Source of the DNA: Oceanobacillus manasiensis
GTDB taxonomy: Bacteria; Bacillota; Bacilli; Bacillales; Amphibacillaceae
NCBI RefSeq assembly: GCF_000724085.1
Contig: NZ_CCDL010000001.1
Span: forward strand, 806,001 to 870,000
Length of the DNA: 64,000 nucleotides
Direction of reading: 5' to 3'
The first letter of the stretch is position 1; each line of letters opens with the position of its first letter. This document shows positions 55,815-64,000 of this stretch, piece by piece. A program made the translations under genes and the position numbers. Below the pieces are notes generated by a model that saw nothing but the letters and a program-made list of their open reading frames with translations, made no database searches and was not told the DNA's origin.

Positions 55815-57209
55815 ATGGATGTTTTATATATTGTATTAAACATTGTCGTGTTATTAGCAATCATCGGTTTACTTATTTGGATGCAAAAAAAGCATTTTTC
55901 TTTTACAAAGCGTGTATTTACTGGTTTGGGATTAGGAATAGTGCTAGGTACGGTGTTGCAATTAATTTATGGTGCTGGATCGGAGGTACTTACCGAAACA
56001 ACGAATTGGTACAGCATTGTAGGTAGTGGATATGTACGATTACTAATGATGATCGTTGTTCCACTCGTTATGGTTTCCATCATTCAGTCCATTATTAATC
56101 TGGAAAAAACAGCAGAGCTTGGTAAGATGTCTGCTTGGATTATCGGGACTTTAATTTCTTTAACCATGGTTGCAGCATTGGTCGGAATTTTAACAGCGAC
56201 AGTTTTTGATCTTAGTGCTGAACAAATTGAAGCAGGTCAGGCAGAGAGCGAACGTGGTTCTATGCTTGAAGATAGACTTGGTGATGTAGAGGCCCAGTCA
56301 ACTCCAGATAAAATTCTTAACTTTATCCCATCAAATATCTTCCTTGATATGACAGGGGAACGTTCCACTTCCGTTATTGCTGTGGTAATCTTCTCGCTTC
56401 TTGTAGGAATTGCGGTGCTCGGTGTAAGAAGAAAGAATCCGGAGCAAGCTGAAACATTTACGAAAATTGTTAATTCGTTCTACGCAGTCGTGATGCGTAT
56501 CGTTACATTGATTTTACGTCTTACGCCATTTGGTATTCTTGCATTAATGGCAAATACGGTGGCAAGTACAGACTTTGCAGGCATAGTAGAGTTAGGTAAA
56601 TTTGTTATAGCTTCATATGTCGCATTAGCTGTCATGTTCATCATTCACCTCGTACTTGTTGGTGTATTTGGATTAAATCCTATGGTTTATTTACGAAAAG
56701 TAATACCTGTATTAGGGTTTGCCTTCACTTCCCGTTCAAGTGCTGGTACGATTCCATTAAATATTCAGGCCCAAAGAAACTCGCTTGGTGTAAATGAAGG
56801 GGTAGCAAACATGTCGGCATCCTTCGGGGCAACAATGGGGCAAAATGGTTGTGCTGGTGTATACCCTGCCATGCTTGCTGTTATGATTGCGCCGACTGTG
56901 GGAATCGATCCACTAGATCCGATGTTCATCCTGCAACTTGTGTTAATTATAGGTATTAGTTCATTTGGTATCGCTGGAGTCGGTGGTGGAGCAACATTTG
57001 CTGCTTTAATTGTACTATCGTCCATGAATATGCCTGTAGCACTTGCTGGTTTGTTAATTTCTGTCGAGGCCTTGATTGATATGGGCCGTACAGCGCTTAA
57101 CGTTAACGGTGCAATGGTTTCTGGAACAATTACTTCACGAATCATGAAAACCTTAAATCTTAAAACGTACAATGATAAAACAGCAATTGAAGAAAACACA
57201 TCATTGTAA
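55815..57209 (+). CDS. tcyP: L-cystine uptake symporter
   Basis: The 464-aa dicarboxylate/amino acid:cation symporter (DAACS) family protein matches B. subtilis TcyP (YhcL) along its length. It has an extended N-terminal region, and MMIVVPLVMVSIIQSIINLE is the first conserved block. The transport core AFTSRSSAGTIPLNIQAQ and GQNGCAGVYPAMLAVM contain the family's helical-hairpin residues. It imports cystine with sodium or protons. AAGGAGG precedes the ATG. A structured leader lies upstream. In B. subtilis tcyP is controlled by sulfur regulators (CymR); no such site was identified here. Confidence 0.93.
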   Translation: MDVLYIVLNIVVLLAIIGLLIWMQKKHFSFTKRVFTGLGLGIVLGTVLQLIYGAGSEVLTETTNWYSIVGSGYVRLLMMIVVPLVMVSIIQSIINLEKTAELGKMSAWIIGTLISLTMVAALVGILTATVFDLSAEQIEAGQAESERGSMLEDRLGDVEAQSTPDKILNFIPSNIFLDMTGERSTSVIAVVIFSLLVGIAVLGVRRKNPEQAETFTKIVNSFYAVVMRIVTLILRLTPFGILALMANTVASTDFAGIVELGKFVIASYVALAVMFIIHLVLVGVFGLNPMVYLRKVIPVLGFAFTSRSSAGTIPLNIQAQRNSLGVNEGVANMSASFGATMGQNGCAGVYPAMLAVMIAPTVGIDPLDPMFILQLVLIIGISSFGIAGVGGGATFAALIVLSSMNMPVALAGLLISVEALIDMGRTALNVNGAMVSGTITSRIMKTLNLKTYNDKTAIEENTSL

Positions 57210-57250
57210 AATTACAACATTTAATTACTATTAAATAAATAGGTGAAGTG

Positions 57251-57308
57251 AAAGCCGAAAGATCATTCGTAGTATTACTCGAATGGTCTTTCGGCTTTAA
57301 TTATTTTT
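57251..57308. terminator. Bidirectional terminator between tcyP and ligD
   Basis: AAAGCCGAAAGATCATTCG pairs with CGAATGGTCTTTCGGCTTT (one mismatch) around a 10-base loop. T-rich tracts lie on the plus side; the minus side reads CTTTCAC. Confidence 0.85.
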
Positions 57309-59106
57309 ATGTTATCAATGTAAGAATGGGTTCAATTTGTTGTCTTTGCTTGGCAAGTTGATAATCGGAAAAAGGGCAACCAAGCTCTTTTACTCGGTCC
57401 GGAACATTGGTTATCGTAAATTGCTCAGGTGATAGCCCATCTTTGATCTCATTCCAGAAGAGGGGGGTGGCGACGGTCGCCTCCGCTGTTTTGCGGGTAG
57501 AGTATGGTGCAATAATTGTTTTATCTTTTCCATGCTGAACATAATCAATGTATAGACGACCCCCACGATTTTTCTTCATTCTCTCGGTAGTAAAGCTTTT
57601 AGGTTGGGCCTTTTCAATCGTCCAGGCCATTGCTTGAGTAAAAAGGGCAGTCTGTTCATAAGACATACTTTTCTCAGGAAGCGGAATGTAAATCTGAATC
57701 CCCTTGTTTCCAGACGTTTTAACAAACGATATTAAGCTTAACTGATCAAGTAATTCTTTTAGTAAGCTAGCTGCTTCAATGGCAAGCGGAAAACTATTTC
57801 GATCTGGTGGATCCAAATCAAACACAATTTCATCAGGATATTCTGCACCACGCTTTTGAAAAGGGATATGGTACTCTATCGTGCCATGATTGGCATACCA
57901 CATGAGTGAATCAAGATCTTCGCAAGATAAAAGAAATTCATTATCGCCAGCGGGTATTCTCTCTATAAAATCAGGTGCGTATTCTGGAAGGTGTTTTTGG
58001 TAAAAGAAATCCTCTTCTACACCATCAGGGGACCGAATGATTGTTAGAGCTCGTTCCTTTAAAAATGGGAGCATGTAAGGGGAGATTTCTCTTATATAAG
58101 TAAGCAAATCCCCTTTTGTATAACCAGGTTTTGGCCAAAATGTTTTTTCTGTATTTGTAAGATCGATAGTCTCAGGCAGCATCGCCATATCCAGTTCCAG
58201 CCGTCTCCTTGTCATACTAGAAGGTTGTTCATGTGGGAGAAGGGAGGAGAAAGCTGGTTCACGAAGTTCATTTTTGTATAAATCTAAACTGTTAATCTGT
58301 GCACAAATCGCAGGTGGAAGATGGAATTGACCTCCCTTTTTTTCTCCTTTTGTAAGAAATAGTTCTTTTAATGTGTGAAAATCTGTTTCAGATAAGCCGT
58401 GTGCACATTTTCCGATCTCCGAGACTTTGTCTTGATCATAAATACTGCAAGAAAAGTAATTGTTTTGTGAGTCATAGGCGGTTAGGAAACCATGAAGCTT
58501 ACGCCAATTTTTAATCTTATACCAATCGCGATGGGTGTTCCCGGATTGGTAGAAGCTATTTTTTCTTTTAGCAATAATTCCTTCCCCTTTATGTGCAAAA
58601 AGAATAGACCATAGCTGCTTATAATCAGAGTGTGCAGGCACAATGGAGAGGATCTTTCTATCGCCCAGCTGCATAAAAACCGATTGAAGTATTTCTTTAC
58701 GTTTGGATAAAGGCTCCTTTTCTGTCGAAATCCCTTGTAGGCCGATTACATCAAATGCAAGAAAGCTGGCAGGACGTCGCTCAGCAGCTTGACGTATCCT
58801 TGACGGATCTTTTAGTCGTCCCCTTTGTTGCAGTAGTGCAAAGTTTGCTTGGTAAGCTGTATTTAAAACAGCAAGTTCTCCGTCTAAAGTAAGAGGGAGA
58901 AATTTGGCAACTGCTGACGCATGCTCTAAACAGAATTCTACAATCTCAGGAAAGTTTTCCGTCAAGGTTTTCCCGTTTTTACTAGTAAGTCGAATCTTGC
59001 CTGTGTCCCAATGTAAGACACAACGAAAACCATCATATTTTACTTCATATAGCCAATCTTCACCTTTTGGTATTTCTGAGCTTGCTATTGGCTTCATTAC
59101 AGCCAT
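57307..59106 (-). CDS. ligD: DNA ligase D (ligase and polymerase domains)
   Basis: The enzyme of about 599 residues is for bacterial non-homologous end joining. The N-terminal ATP-dependent ligase domain (about 1-290) carries the adenylation lysine in EVKYDGFR (Lys at about 23), the TLDGELAVL motif and the GEGIIAKR motif. The C-terminal primase/polymerase domain (about 310-599) has the metal-binding VFDLDPPD and KTSGNKGIQIYIPL. Layout (ligase then polymerase, no nuclease domain) and length match B. subtilis LigD. The likely start is ATG 59106; a GTG at 59121 is also open and ATG 59097 is close. The ku gene is divergent, with about 125 bases between the two starts. Confidence 0.94.
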   Translation of the reverse strand: MAVMKPIASSEIPKGEDWLYEVKYDGFRCVLHWDTGKIRLTSKNGKTLTENFPEIVEFCLEHASAVAKFLPLTLDGELAVLNTAYQANFALLQQRGRLKDPSRIRQAAERRPASFLAFDVIGLQGISTEKEPLSKRKEILQSVFMQLGDRKILSIVPAHSDYKQLWSILFAHKGEGIIAKRKNSFYQSGNTHRDWYKIKNWRKLHGFLTAYDSQNNYFSCSIYDQDKVSEIGKCAHGLSETDFHTLKELFLTKGEKKGGQFHLPPAICAQINSLDLYKNELREPAFSSLLPHEQPSSMTRRRLELDMAMLPETIDLTNTEKTFWPKPGYTKGDLLTYIREISPYMLPFLKERALTIIRSPDGVEEDFFYQKHLPEYAPDFIERIPAGDNEFLLSCEDLDSLMWYANHGTIEYHIPFQKRGAEYPDEIVFDLDPPDRNSFPLAIEAASLLKELLDQLSLISFVKTSGNKGIQIYIPLPEKSMSYEQTALFTQAMAWTIEKAQPKSFTTERMKKNRGGRLYIDYVQHGKDKTIIAPYSTRKTAEATVATPLFWNEIKDGLSPEQFTITNVPDRVKELGCPFSDYQLAKQRQQIEPILTLIT

Positions 59107-59180
59107 GGTCCTCAACACCACCTTAAATTATGTAAGCTTTTGTCATAGGTTTTGTTTTAAGCTAAAAAAACATACAGCTG

Positions 59181-59210
59181 GCATAAAACAAGGAGGCTTC
59201 CGGCAAACTA
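59181..59210 (+). promoter_or_regulatory. Candidate sporulation (sigma-G like) promoter of ku
   Basis: GCATA at 59181-59185 is followed after 18 bases by CAAACTA at 59204-59210. This is close to the sigma-G consensus (GHATR, 18 bases, CATWMTA), with one mismatch in the -10 element. The leader to the ribosome binding site would be very short. B. subtilis ku/ligD are forespore genes, which makes the match plausible. Confidence 0.35.
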
Positions 59211-59230
59211 GTGAAAAAGGAGGAATTCGT

Positions 59231-60085
59231 GTGCACACAATGTGGAAAGGAACCATAAGCTTCGGACTCGTTAATATACCGGTAAAGATGCATGCAGCCA
59301 CAGAAAATAAGGATATTAAACTCCGGCAACTGCATAAGGAATGCCAATCACCAATTAAGTATGAAAAAGTATGTCCCATATGTGATAAGCCTATTGAGCA
59401 AGAGGAAATAGTTAAGGCCTATGAATATGCAAAAAATAAATTTGTCGTTCTTGATGAAGAAGACATAACTGCATTGCAAAAAGAGCAAGAAGATAAAGCG
59501 GTAGAAATCGTGGATTTTGTAAAGTTAGAAGAAATAGATCCTATTTATTTTGAAAAAAGTTATTACCTTTCCCCAAATGAAGGGGGAACCAAGGCATATA
59601 GTCTTTTACGAAATGCTTTAGAAGAAACCGGTAAAATAGGGATTGCAAAAATGATTATTCGTTCGAAGGAACAGCTTGCAGTAATTCGTGTCTACCAGGA
59701 TACGTTGGTCGCAGAGACCATTCACTATCCAGATGAAGTTAGAAATGTAGCGGATGTACCGAATGTTCCAGAAGCAACAACTACTTCTGAAAAGGAGTTG
59801 GATACTGCCAAAATGCTTATTGAGCAGTTAACCACTACCTTTGAGCCTGAGAAGTATACAGATGATTACAGAACTGCCCTTTTAGAGCTTATTGAACAAA
59901 AGAAAAATAATCAAGAAACCACGACCCCGGTCGCTACAGACAAGGATAAACCTGCTAAAGAAGGCGCAGCGAACCTAATGGACGCACTCCAAGCATCATT
60001 AGAGCGAGCAAAACAAGATAAACCGAAACCAAAGCAACCGACTAAAAAAGTAAAGAGCACAACCAAAAAGAAAACAGCAACGTAA
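59231..60085 (+). CDS. ku: Non-homologous end joining protein Ku
   Basis: The protein is about 284 aa with the Ku core domain, starting MWKGTISFGLVNIPVKMHAA. The zinc-like ECQSPIKYEKVCPIC region carries cysteines (about 40-55), and the QLTTTFEPEKYTDDYRTALLEL segment ends the core. A basic C-terminal tail rich in Lys, Pro and Thr (KPKPKQPTKKVKSTTKKK) probably binds DNA or LigD. It binds double-strand ends and recruits LigD. The start is GTG at 59231 with AAAGGAGG 7 bases upstream. The long frame back to 58904 is only an open stretch over the ligD start and is not a real extension. ATG at 59240 is an alternative. Confidence 0.94.
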   Translation: MHTMWKGTISFGLVNIPVKMHAATENKDIKLRQLHKECQSPIKYEKVCPICDKPIEQEEIVKAYEYAKNKFVVLDEEDITALQKEQEDKAVEIVDFVKLEEIDPIYFEKSYYLSPNEGGTKAYSLLRNALEETGKIGIAKMIIRSKEQLAVIRVYQDTLVAETIHYPDEVRNVADVPNVPEATTTSEKELDTAKMLIEQLTTTFEPEKYTDDYRTALLELIEQKKNNQETTTPVATDKDKPAKEGAANLMDALQASLERAKQDKPKPKQPTKKVKSTTKKKTAT

Positions 60086-60118
60086 GCATAAAGCATGCGA
60101 CTTATACGTGAATGAAGC

Positions 60119-60152
60119 AAGGGCTTGGACATGACGTCCTGGCCCTTTTTAA
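60119..60152 (+). terminator. Terminator of ku
   Basis: AAGGGCTTGGAC pairs with GTCCTGGCCCTT over a 5-base loop with a 2-base internal mismatch, followed by TTT. Confidence 0.78.
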
Positions 60153-60513
60153 AATGCGACAATAAAATAAGAAGATATCTTAATCACACTTTAGCGTAGT
60201 GTTTTCCGTAGCGGTAATAAAATAGGTGGGGGCTATCCGAAGTTTTTATACAATACTTCGTTTGAGCGTCTGATTTTTTCTTTTTTAATTTTCTTATTTC
60301 TCATCCTCATAATTGTGAAAGGTGTGTTTTGCTAAGCGAGCTTTCAATATGGCAAATTGCACCAAGAACGTTACATTTCAACTGCTTTTTTGCAAGTTTT
60401 TTACACACACCTAACATCTATATGAAATCGTTGGCCAACCTATATATTTTTTTCGCAAAAGAGGTAAAGTGAATATGCAACCTTAGATAATCAACTATTA
60501 AAGGATGAGAGAG
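60153..60513. other. Intergenic region between ku and the acyltransferase gene
   Basis: No frame with a ribosome binding site was found. A GAAGT/ACTTC hairpin lies near 60239-60268. It should hold the acyltransferase promoter; AAAGG precedes that gene's start by about 9 bases. Confidence 0.4.
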
Positions 60514-61512
60514 ATGGAAAGAAATGCTTTTTTTGATAATGCGAAGGTAGTGTTAATTTTCTTCGTAGTATTTGGTCACATGATTCAACCATTTGTTGAT
60601 GGATCAAGAGGAATGAGTACATTATATTCTTGGATCTACACCTTTCACATGCCTGCCTTTATTTTAATGGCTGGTTTCTTTGCTAAAGGTGCAGGGGATT
60701 TTCGTTCTATTATAAATTTAGTTAAGAAGCTGCTCGTACCATACCTTATTTTTCAGGTCTTGTATTCCGGCTATTATTTCTTCATTGGGAAATCAGGGTG
60801 GCAGACAGATCTATTTAACCCACATTGGGCATTATGGTTTTTGTTTAGCTTATTCTGTTGGCATCTTTTGTTATATTGGTTTAAAAAAATGCCAGCACTA
60901 TTAAGCATCGCAATTGCTTTACAAATTGGATTAATTATCGGGTACTTTGGCGAGATAGGCCATACCTTTAGTCTATCAAGGACCTTTGTGTTCTTCCCAT
61001 TTTTCTTGATTGGCTATTTTCTTACTGAGAAACAACTCATGCTTGTAAAGCGTAAAAGTGTCAAAATTGCTTCTCTTGTCATTATGAGTGCTGTGTTTGT
61101 AAGTATCTATTTCATGCCAGAGTTTAACTCAGGCTGGTTGCTTGCTTCCAAGTCATATGGCGATCTAGGGATGGCGGAATTTGGAGGTCTTGCTCGCTTG
61201 TTAGTCTACTTTACAGCTGCTATCATGGTTATTGCTGTACTGGCATGGATACCGAAAGCTCATTATAACTGGACGAAATTAGGCGCTCGGACACTCTACG
61301 TATATCTATTACACGGGTTTTTCATTCAGTATTTCCGCCAAGCGGATGTCTTTCAGATAAATGGTTTATATGACTTTCTTGGATTGGCAGCATTGTCTCT
61401 AGGACTTGTCTTTTTACTATCAAGTAGACCAATTCTCGGGATGTGGCAGCCAGTGATTGAAGGGAAGGCGACCATTTTAAAACGTCAATTAAAAACAGAA
61501 TCGTCTTCATAG
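60514..61512 (+). CDS. Acyltransferase 3 family membrane protein (O-acetyltransferase-like)
   Basis: This protein of about 332 residues has ten predicted helices. It opens with RNAFFDNAKVVLIFFVVFGH, containing the conserved FDNAK and FGHM segments of fucose/carbohydrate O-acetylases in this family. HMPAFILMAGFFAKG carries the catalytic-type histidine region. It probably transfers acyl groups to a cell-surface carbohydrate. An upstream ATG at 60505 exists, but AAAGG is better spaced for 60514. It is monocistronic, and the acceptor is unknown. Confidence 0.85.
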   Translation: MERNAFFDNAKVVLIFFVVFGHMIQPFVDGSRGMSTLYSWIYTFHMPAFILMAGFFAKGAGDFRSIINLVKKLLVPYLIFQVLYSGYYFFIGKSGWQTDLFNPHWALWFLFSLFCWHLLLYWFKKMPALLSIAIALQIGLIIGYFGEIGHTFSLSRTFVFFPFFLIGYFLTEKQLMLVKRKSVKIASLVIMSAVFVSIYFMPEFNSGWLLASKSYGDLGMAEFGGLARLLVYFTAAIMVIAVLAWIPKAHYNWTKLGARTLYVYLLHGFFIQYFRQADVFQINGLYDFLGLAALSLGLVFLLSSRPILGMWQPVIEGKATILKRQLKTESSS

Positions 61513-61612
61513 GAAAAATGACTCATTTGAGCAAAGTGTAAGTCATTTTGGTCAAATGAACGAAACAAATTCTTTATTAAAACGTATTATATGATACCCC
61601 CTTTTTTATATA

Positions 61613-61644
61613 AAAACAGACGGCCATCCGTGGCCGTCTGTTTT
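61613..61644. terminator. Bidirectional terminator between the acyltransferase and YjiH genes
   Basis: AAAACAGACGGCCA pairs perfectly with TGGCCGTCTGTTTT over a 4-base loop. Confidence 0.92.
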
Positions 61645-61649
61645 GCTGT

Positions 61650-62999
61650 TTAAAAGATTAAATGTGCAATTAAAATGATAATCGGTAAGGTAATAATAGT
61701 ACGGAGCAAGAATATTATGACAAGGTCCTTGAACGATACAGGTACCTTTGACCCCAATAACAATCCTCCGACCTCTGACATGTAAATTAACTGGGTAACG
61801 GATAATGCTGCGATGATAAATCGCGTTATTTCTTCCTCAATTCCTGATGCTAATATTGCTGGTAAAAACATATCTGCAAAACCAATTAAGATTGTTTCAG
61901 AAGCTGCTGTGGCAGACGGTACCTGCATCCATTCCAGGAATGGGATAAATGGTACACCGAGCCATGAAAAGAGTGGCGTGTTCTCTGCAATAATTAAGGC
62001 GGTCAATCCAAATGCCATTACGACAGGGGCTACACCCATCCACATGTCAAGAATATTTTGCAAGCCTTCTTTTACAAATCTATATAGGCTCGTTTCCTTT
62101 TTTCCTCTATCTATTGCCTTTTTATAACCATAAGTGATTACATTATAGCCTTCTGGTATCTCTTCACTAATTCCATCTGAGTTTGAATCGATATAATCAT
62201 CAGCTTTTCTAGATAGTGGCGGGATGCGTGGCATAATGAGAGCAGCAATAAAGCCAGCAAATAAGACCGTTAAGTAAAAAGGAACAAACATATGTTGAAG
62301 TCCTACCTCACCGATTATGACTAGAGAGAAGGTGATGGACACTATTGAAAATGTGGTACCAATTACAGCTGCTTCTCTTTTCGAGTAATTACCTTCCTCA
62401 TATTGTTTACTTGTTAGTAAAATACCGATCGTCCCATCGCCAATCCAAGAAGCGAGAGAGTCAATAGAAGCTCTTCCTGGTAATCGGAATAATGGACGCA
62501 TTATTTTTGTCATTAACGTACCAACTAGTTCAAGTAAGCCAAAGTTCATTAAAAGGGGGAGGAATAATCCGGCAAATAAGAACACGGCAAATAGTACATG
62601 AAGTAGGTCGTCAAGTAGCATTTTACCGGTGTCTGCACCATGTATAAATGCAGGACCAAGCTCGAAATAAACCATTACAGCAAATATCGCTGCAATGACA
62701 CGGGTAATTGTCCAGAAAAGACTTACGTAAAAAAGCTGTTGAAAAAATGGCGTTTTTTGTAAAGCCTCTTTTCCGGCAATCTTTGCAATTAAGGTCATGA
62801 CTGCAGTGATCACGATGATGATCATCATGATAGCAGAAAGACGGCCAGCAAGAGCGTCTTGTACCATTCCTGCCAACAATGCAATCGGGATGGTGACCCC
62901 ATCCTCTGTGTTGAGAGGGAACATGAATAGAAATACCCCGATTAAAGAAGGGATTATAAACTTAATATGATCACTAATTCTGTATTGATTTTTTTTCAT
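61650..62999 (-). CDS. YjiH family membrane protein (nucleoside-recognition domain)
   Basis: The 449-aa membrane protein has about ten to eleven helices. GRASIDSLASWIGDGTIGIL and GVPFIPFLEWMQVPSATAAS are the nucleoside-recognition (Gate) segments of the YjiH family. Homologues are annotated as putative nucleoside transporters; no substrate is proven. AGGTGG lies before the ATG. It converges with the acyltransferase gene. Confidence 0.9.
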   Translation of the reverse strand: MKKNQYRISDHIKFIIPSLIGVFLFMFPLNTEDGVTIPIALLAGMVQDALAGRLSAIMMIIIVITAVMTLIAKIAGKEALQKTPFFQQLFYVSLFWTITRVIAAIFAVMVYFELGPAFIHGADTGKMLLDDLLHVLFAVFLFAGLFLPLLMNFGLLELVGTLMTKIMRPLFRLPGRASIDSLASWIGDGTIGILLTSKQYEEGNYSKREAAVIGTTFSIVSITFSLVIIGEVGLQHMFVPFYLTVLFAGFIAALIMPRIPPLSRKADDYIDSNSDGISEEIPEGYNVITYGYKKAIDRGKKETSLYRFVKEGLQNILDMWMGVAPVVMAFGLTALIIAENTPLFSWLGVPFIPFLEWMQVPSATAASETILIGFADMFLPAILASGIEEEITRFIIAALSVTQLIYMSEVGGLLLGSKVPVSFKDLVIIFLLRTIITLPIIILIAHLIF

Positions 63000-63448
63000 A
63001 TAAATACCACCTAGGTAACATTAGATTTCTTCTTGGGTTCCTCGTGTAGTCTGTTACAGTTATGCAGTCGTTATAGCCTTTACTATATTTTGTTGTAGTA
63101 AGAGACTATACAAAATCTGACTGGTATTGACTTAAGACTTTTCGGAGCGATCCTACCAGAGAAATACCCTTTCGTATTATAAGCTACTTAGCTATTATAC
63201 GCCAAATATTTATGCATTTAAATGTTTTTTTATACCAATCCTTTCTACATTTATAGTGATATAGCTAAAGGAATATTGTTTCACCTCTTTATTCCTTTTT
63301 CCTAAATATATAAAACCTGTTTCAGAAGAAGGCATTAGCTGATAACAAGTAATCTCCTAAAATAGTAATTAAAAAGTAATAGTAGCCAGTATGAATTGTA
63401 TATTGAAAAGAGGGTTCAGCTACTATTTAAAAGCAGTTGTATCCTTTT
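63000..63448. other. Intergenic region upstream of the YjiH gene
   Basis: AT-rich, with no supportable open frame; an ATG-started frame at 63396-63596 runs straight through repeat copy 5 and has no ribosome binding site. It must carry the YjiH promoter on the minus strand; none was identified. Confidence 0.4.
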
Positions 63449-63590
63449 TATCCCGGAGCAACCATACGTAAGACTCCCACTTCAAAAACATGAAGAGAAA
63501 CAGTTAGTTTTTAGTGGGGGAAAAAGGATGCTAACACCCCGATTCGTTCAACTAACATTCAGTGGGGAAGAATATAAGTTACACTTTATT
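63449..63590 (+). repeat. Dispersed intergenic repeat, copy 5 (long form, hairpin module decayed)
   Basis: TATCCCGGAGCAACCATACG and the CTTCA...TGAAG hairpin agree with copy 1. Its right end has lost the second arm of the main inverted repeat: CATTCAGTGGGG is followed directly by a shortened AAGTTACACTTTAT. Confidence 0.8.
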
Positions 63591-63990
63591 TCTTAATGGT
63601 TAAATCTGTGAGGATTTTGTCCTCATGGATAAATATATATTCCACTATAATTAATTTATAAGTAAAAAAACGTGGGGTATATAGGTATAATGGTTTAGTT
63701 AAATTATCTTGAATTTAAGATATTATGAACCGATTAACCTACAAATCTCCAATAAGCGGAAAAAAATAGGGATATAACATGTCGTAAAAAGTCGAAGTTT
63801 GTCAAAAAACGCATTATATGAACAAATGTAGGAAGGATTTATTAATTTCTTCATTTTTTAGGTATATCGTTTTATTTTCACTTAATCCTAGTATATATCG
63901 TTGATTTAAATGTTAATATCTTCTAATCTTGTAGTTAGAAAGTGCCTAACTTTCAGCTATTCATACTTTAGAAAAGGGAGATGAAGAATA
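63591..63990. other. Intergenic region before the last gene
   Basis: An AT-rich stretch with no convincing frame. It should contain the promoter for the gene starting at 63991. Confidence 0.4.
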
Positions 63991-64000
63991 ATGGCAGGAC
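63991..64000 (+). CDS. Start of a further gene (partial, only 3 codons visible)
   Basis: An ATG at 63991 followed by GCAGGAC lies 10 bases after AAGGGAG. Only Met-Ala-Gly can be read before the window ends, so the product is unknown. Confidence 0.45.

Noticed and set aside
58904-59230. N-terminal extension of Ku by 109 residues
   Set aside because: The stretch overlaps the start of ligD on the other strand and has no Ku similarity. The GTG at 59231 has AAAGGAGG at ideal spacing and begins the conserved Ku N-terminus.
63396-63596. 66-codon frame running through repeat copy 5
   Set aside because: No ribosome binding site and the frame lies mostly inside repeat DNA.

Overview
The window is a low-GC, Gram-positive chromosomal segment from the Bacillaceae. 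Many genes are recognisable counterparts of Bacillus subtilis genes (YkpA, YpuA, YpmR/YpmS, YkhA, PgcA, TcyP, Kbl/Tdh, LigD/Ku, DUF1450). Start regions carry strong AGGAGG-type ribosome binding sites, and there is an S-box (SAM-I) and a yybP-ykoY manganese riboswitch. The number of cation/proton antiporters, TRAP and Opp transporters suggests a salt- or alkali-tolerant relative such as Oceanobacillus or Virgibacillus, but the genus is inference. No tRNA, rRNA, CRISPR array, prophage or transposase was seen, so most of this is ordinary chromosome.

Layout. 1-2.5 kb: a beta-lactamase-like serine hydrolase cut by the left edge, a repeat and an acyl-CoA synthetase. 2.8-6.5 kb: a TRAP-TAXI transporter operon (binding lipoprotein, DUF1850 protein, fused permease). 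6.7-10.7 kb: MATE pump, membrane protein, lysozyme-like protein, RidA and an iron alcohol dehydrogenase. 10.8-14 kb (minus strand): DUF1450 protein, second MATE, MFS pump. 14.2-19 kb: YpuA-like protein, LysM/3D cell-wall protein, a newly called 43-aa membrane peptide and the threonine-to-glycine operon kbl-tdh. 19.2-23.3 kb: ABC-F protein, permuted papain-like protein, ypmS-ypmR pair. 23.8-27 kb: metY-metX behind a SAM riboswitch. 27-33 kb: oligopeptide transporter, with its binding protein divergent from the permease/ATPase genes. 33-40 kb: RarD, a methionine gamma-lyase-like enzyme, a GC-rich non-coding repeat block, cardiolipin synthase, thioesterase and an AGCS symporter. 40-49 kb: HxlR regulator, M29 aminopeptidase, RecQ, BrnQ, a cation/proton antiporter with an RCK-type tail, a 58-aa SE1832 protein and an AI-2E family transporter. 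49.5-57 kb: PgcA, Mn-riboswitch-controlled TerC, a 57-aa orphan, a DUF2294 protein, chromate transporter, OsmC protein and TcyP behind a structured leader. 57.3-64 kb: the divergent NHEJ pair ligD/ku, an acyltransferase, a YjiH protein, and the start of a further gene.

Functional threads. Sulfur amino acids recur: MetX/MetY make homocysteine under SAM control, a PLP lyase probably degrades methionine, and TcyP imports cystine. Envelope functions (LysM/3D, lysozyme-like, cardiolipin synthase, PgcA) and many exporters make up much of the rest.

The least explained material is non-coding. It comprises a same-orientation family of five intergenic repeats with nested deletions, a GC-rich block of about 0.68 kb bounded by 105-bp direct repeats, a three-stem leader before tcyP, and a near-perfect TetR-type palindrome between brnQ and recQ. 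I see no clear new protein-coding defence or biosynthetic system here.
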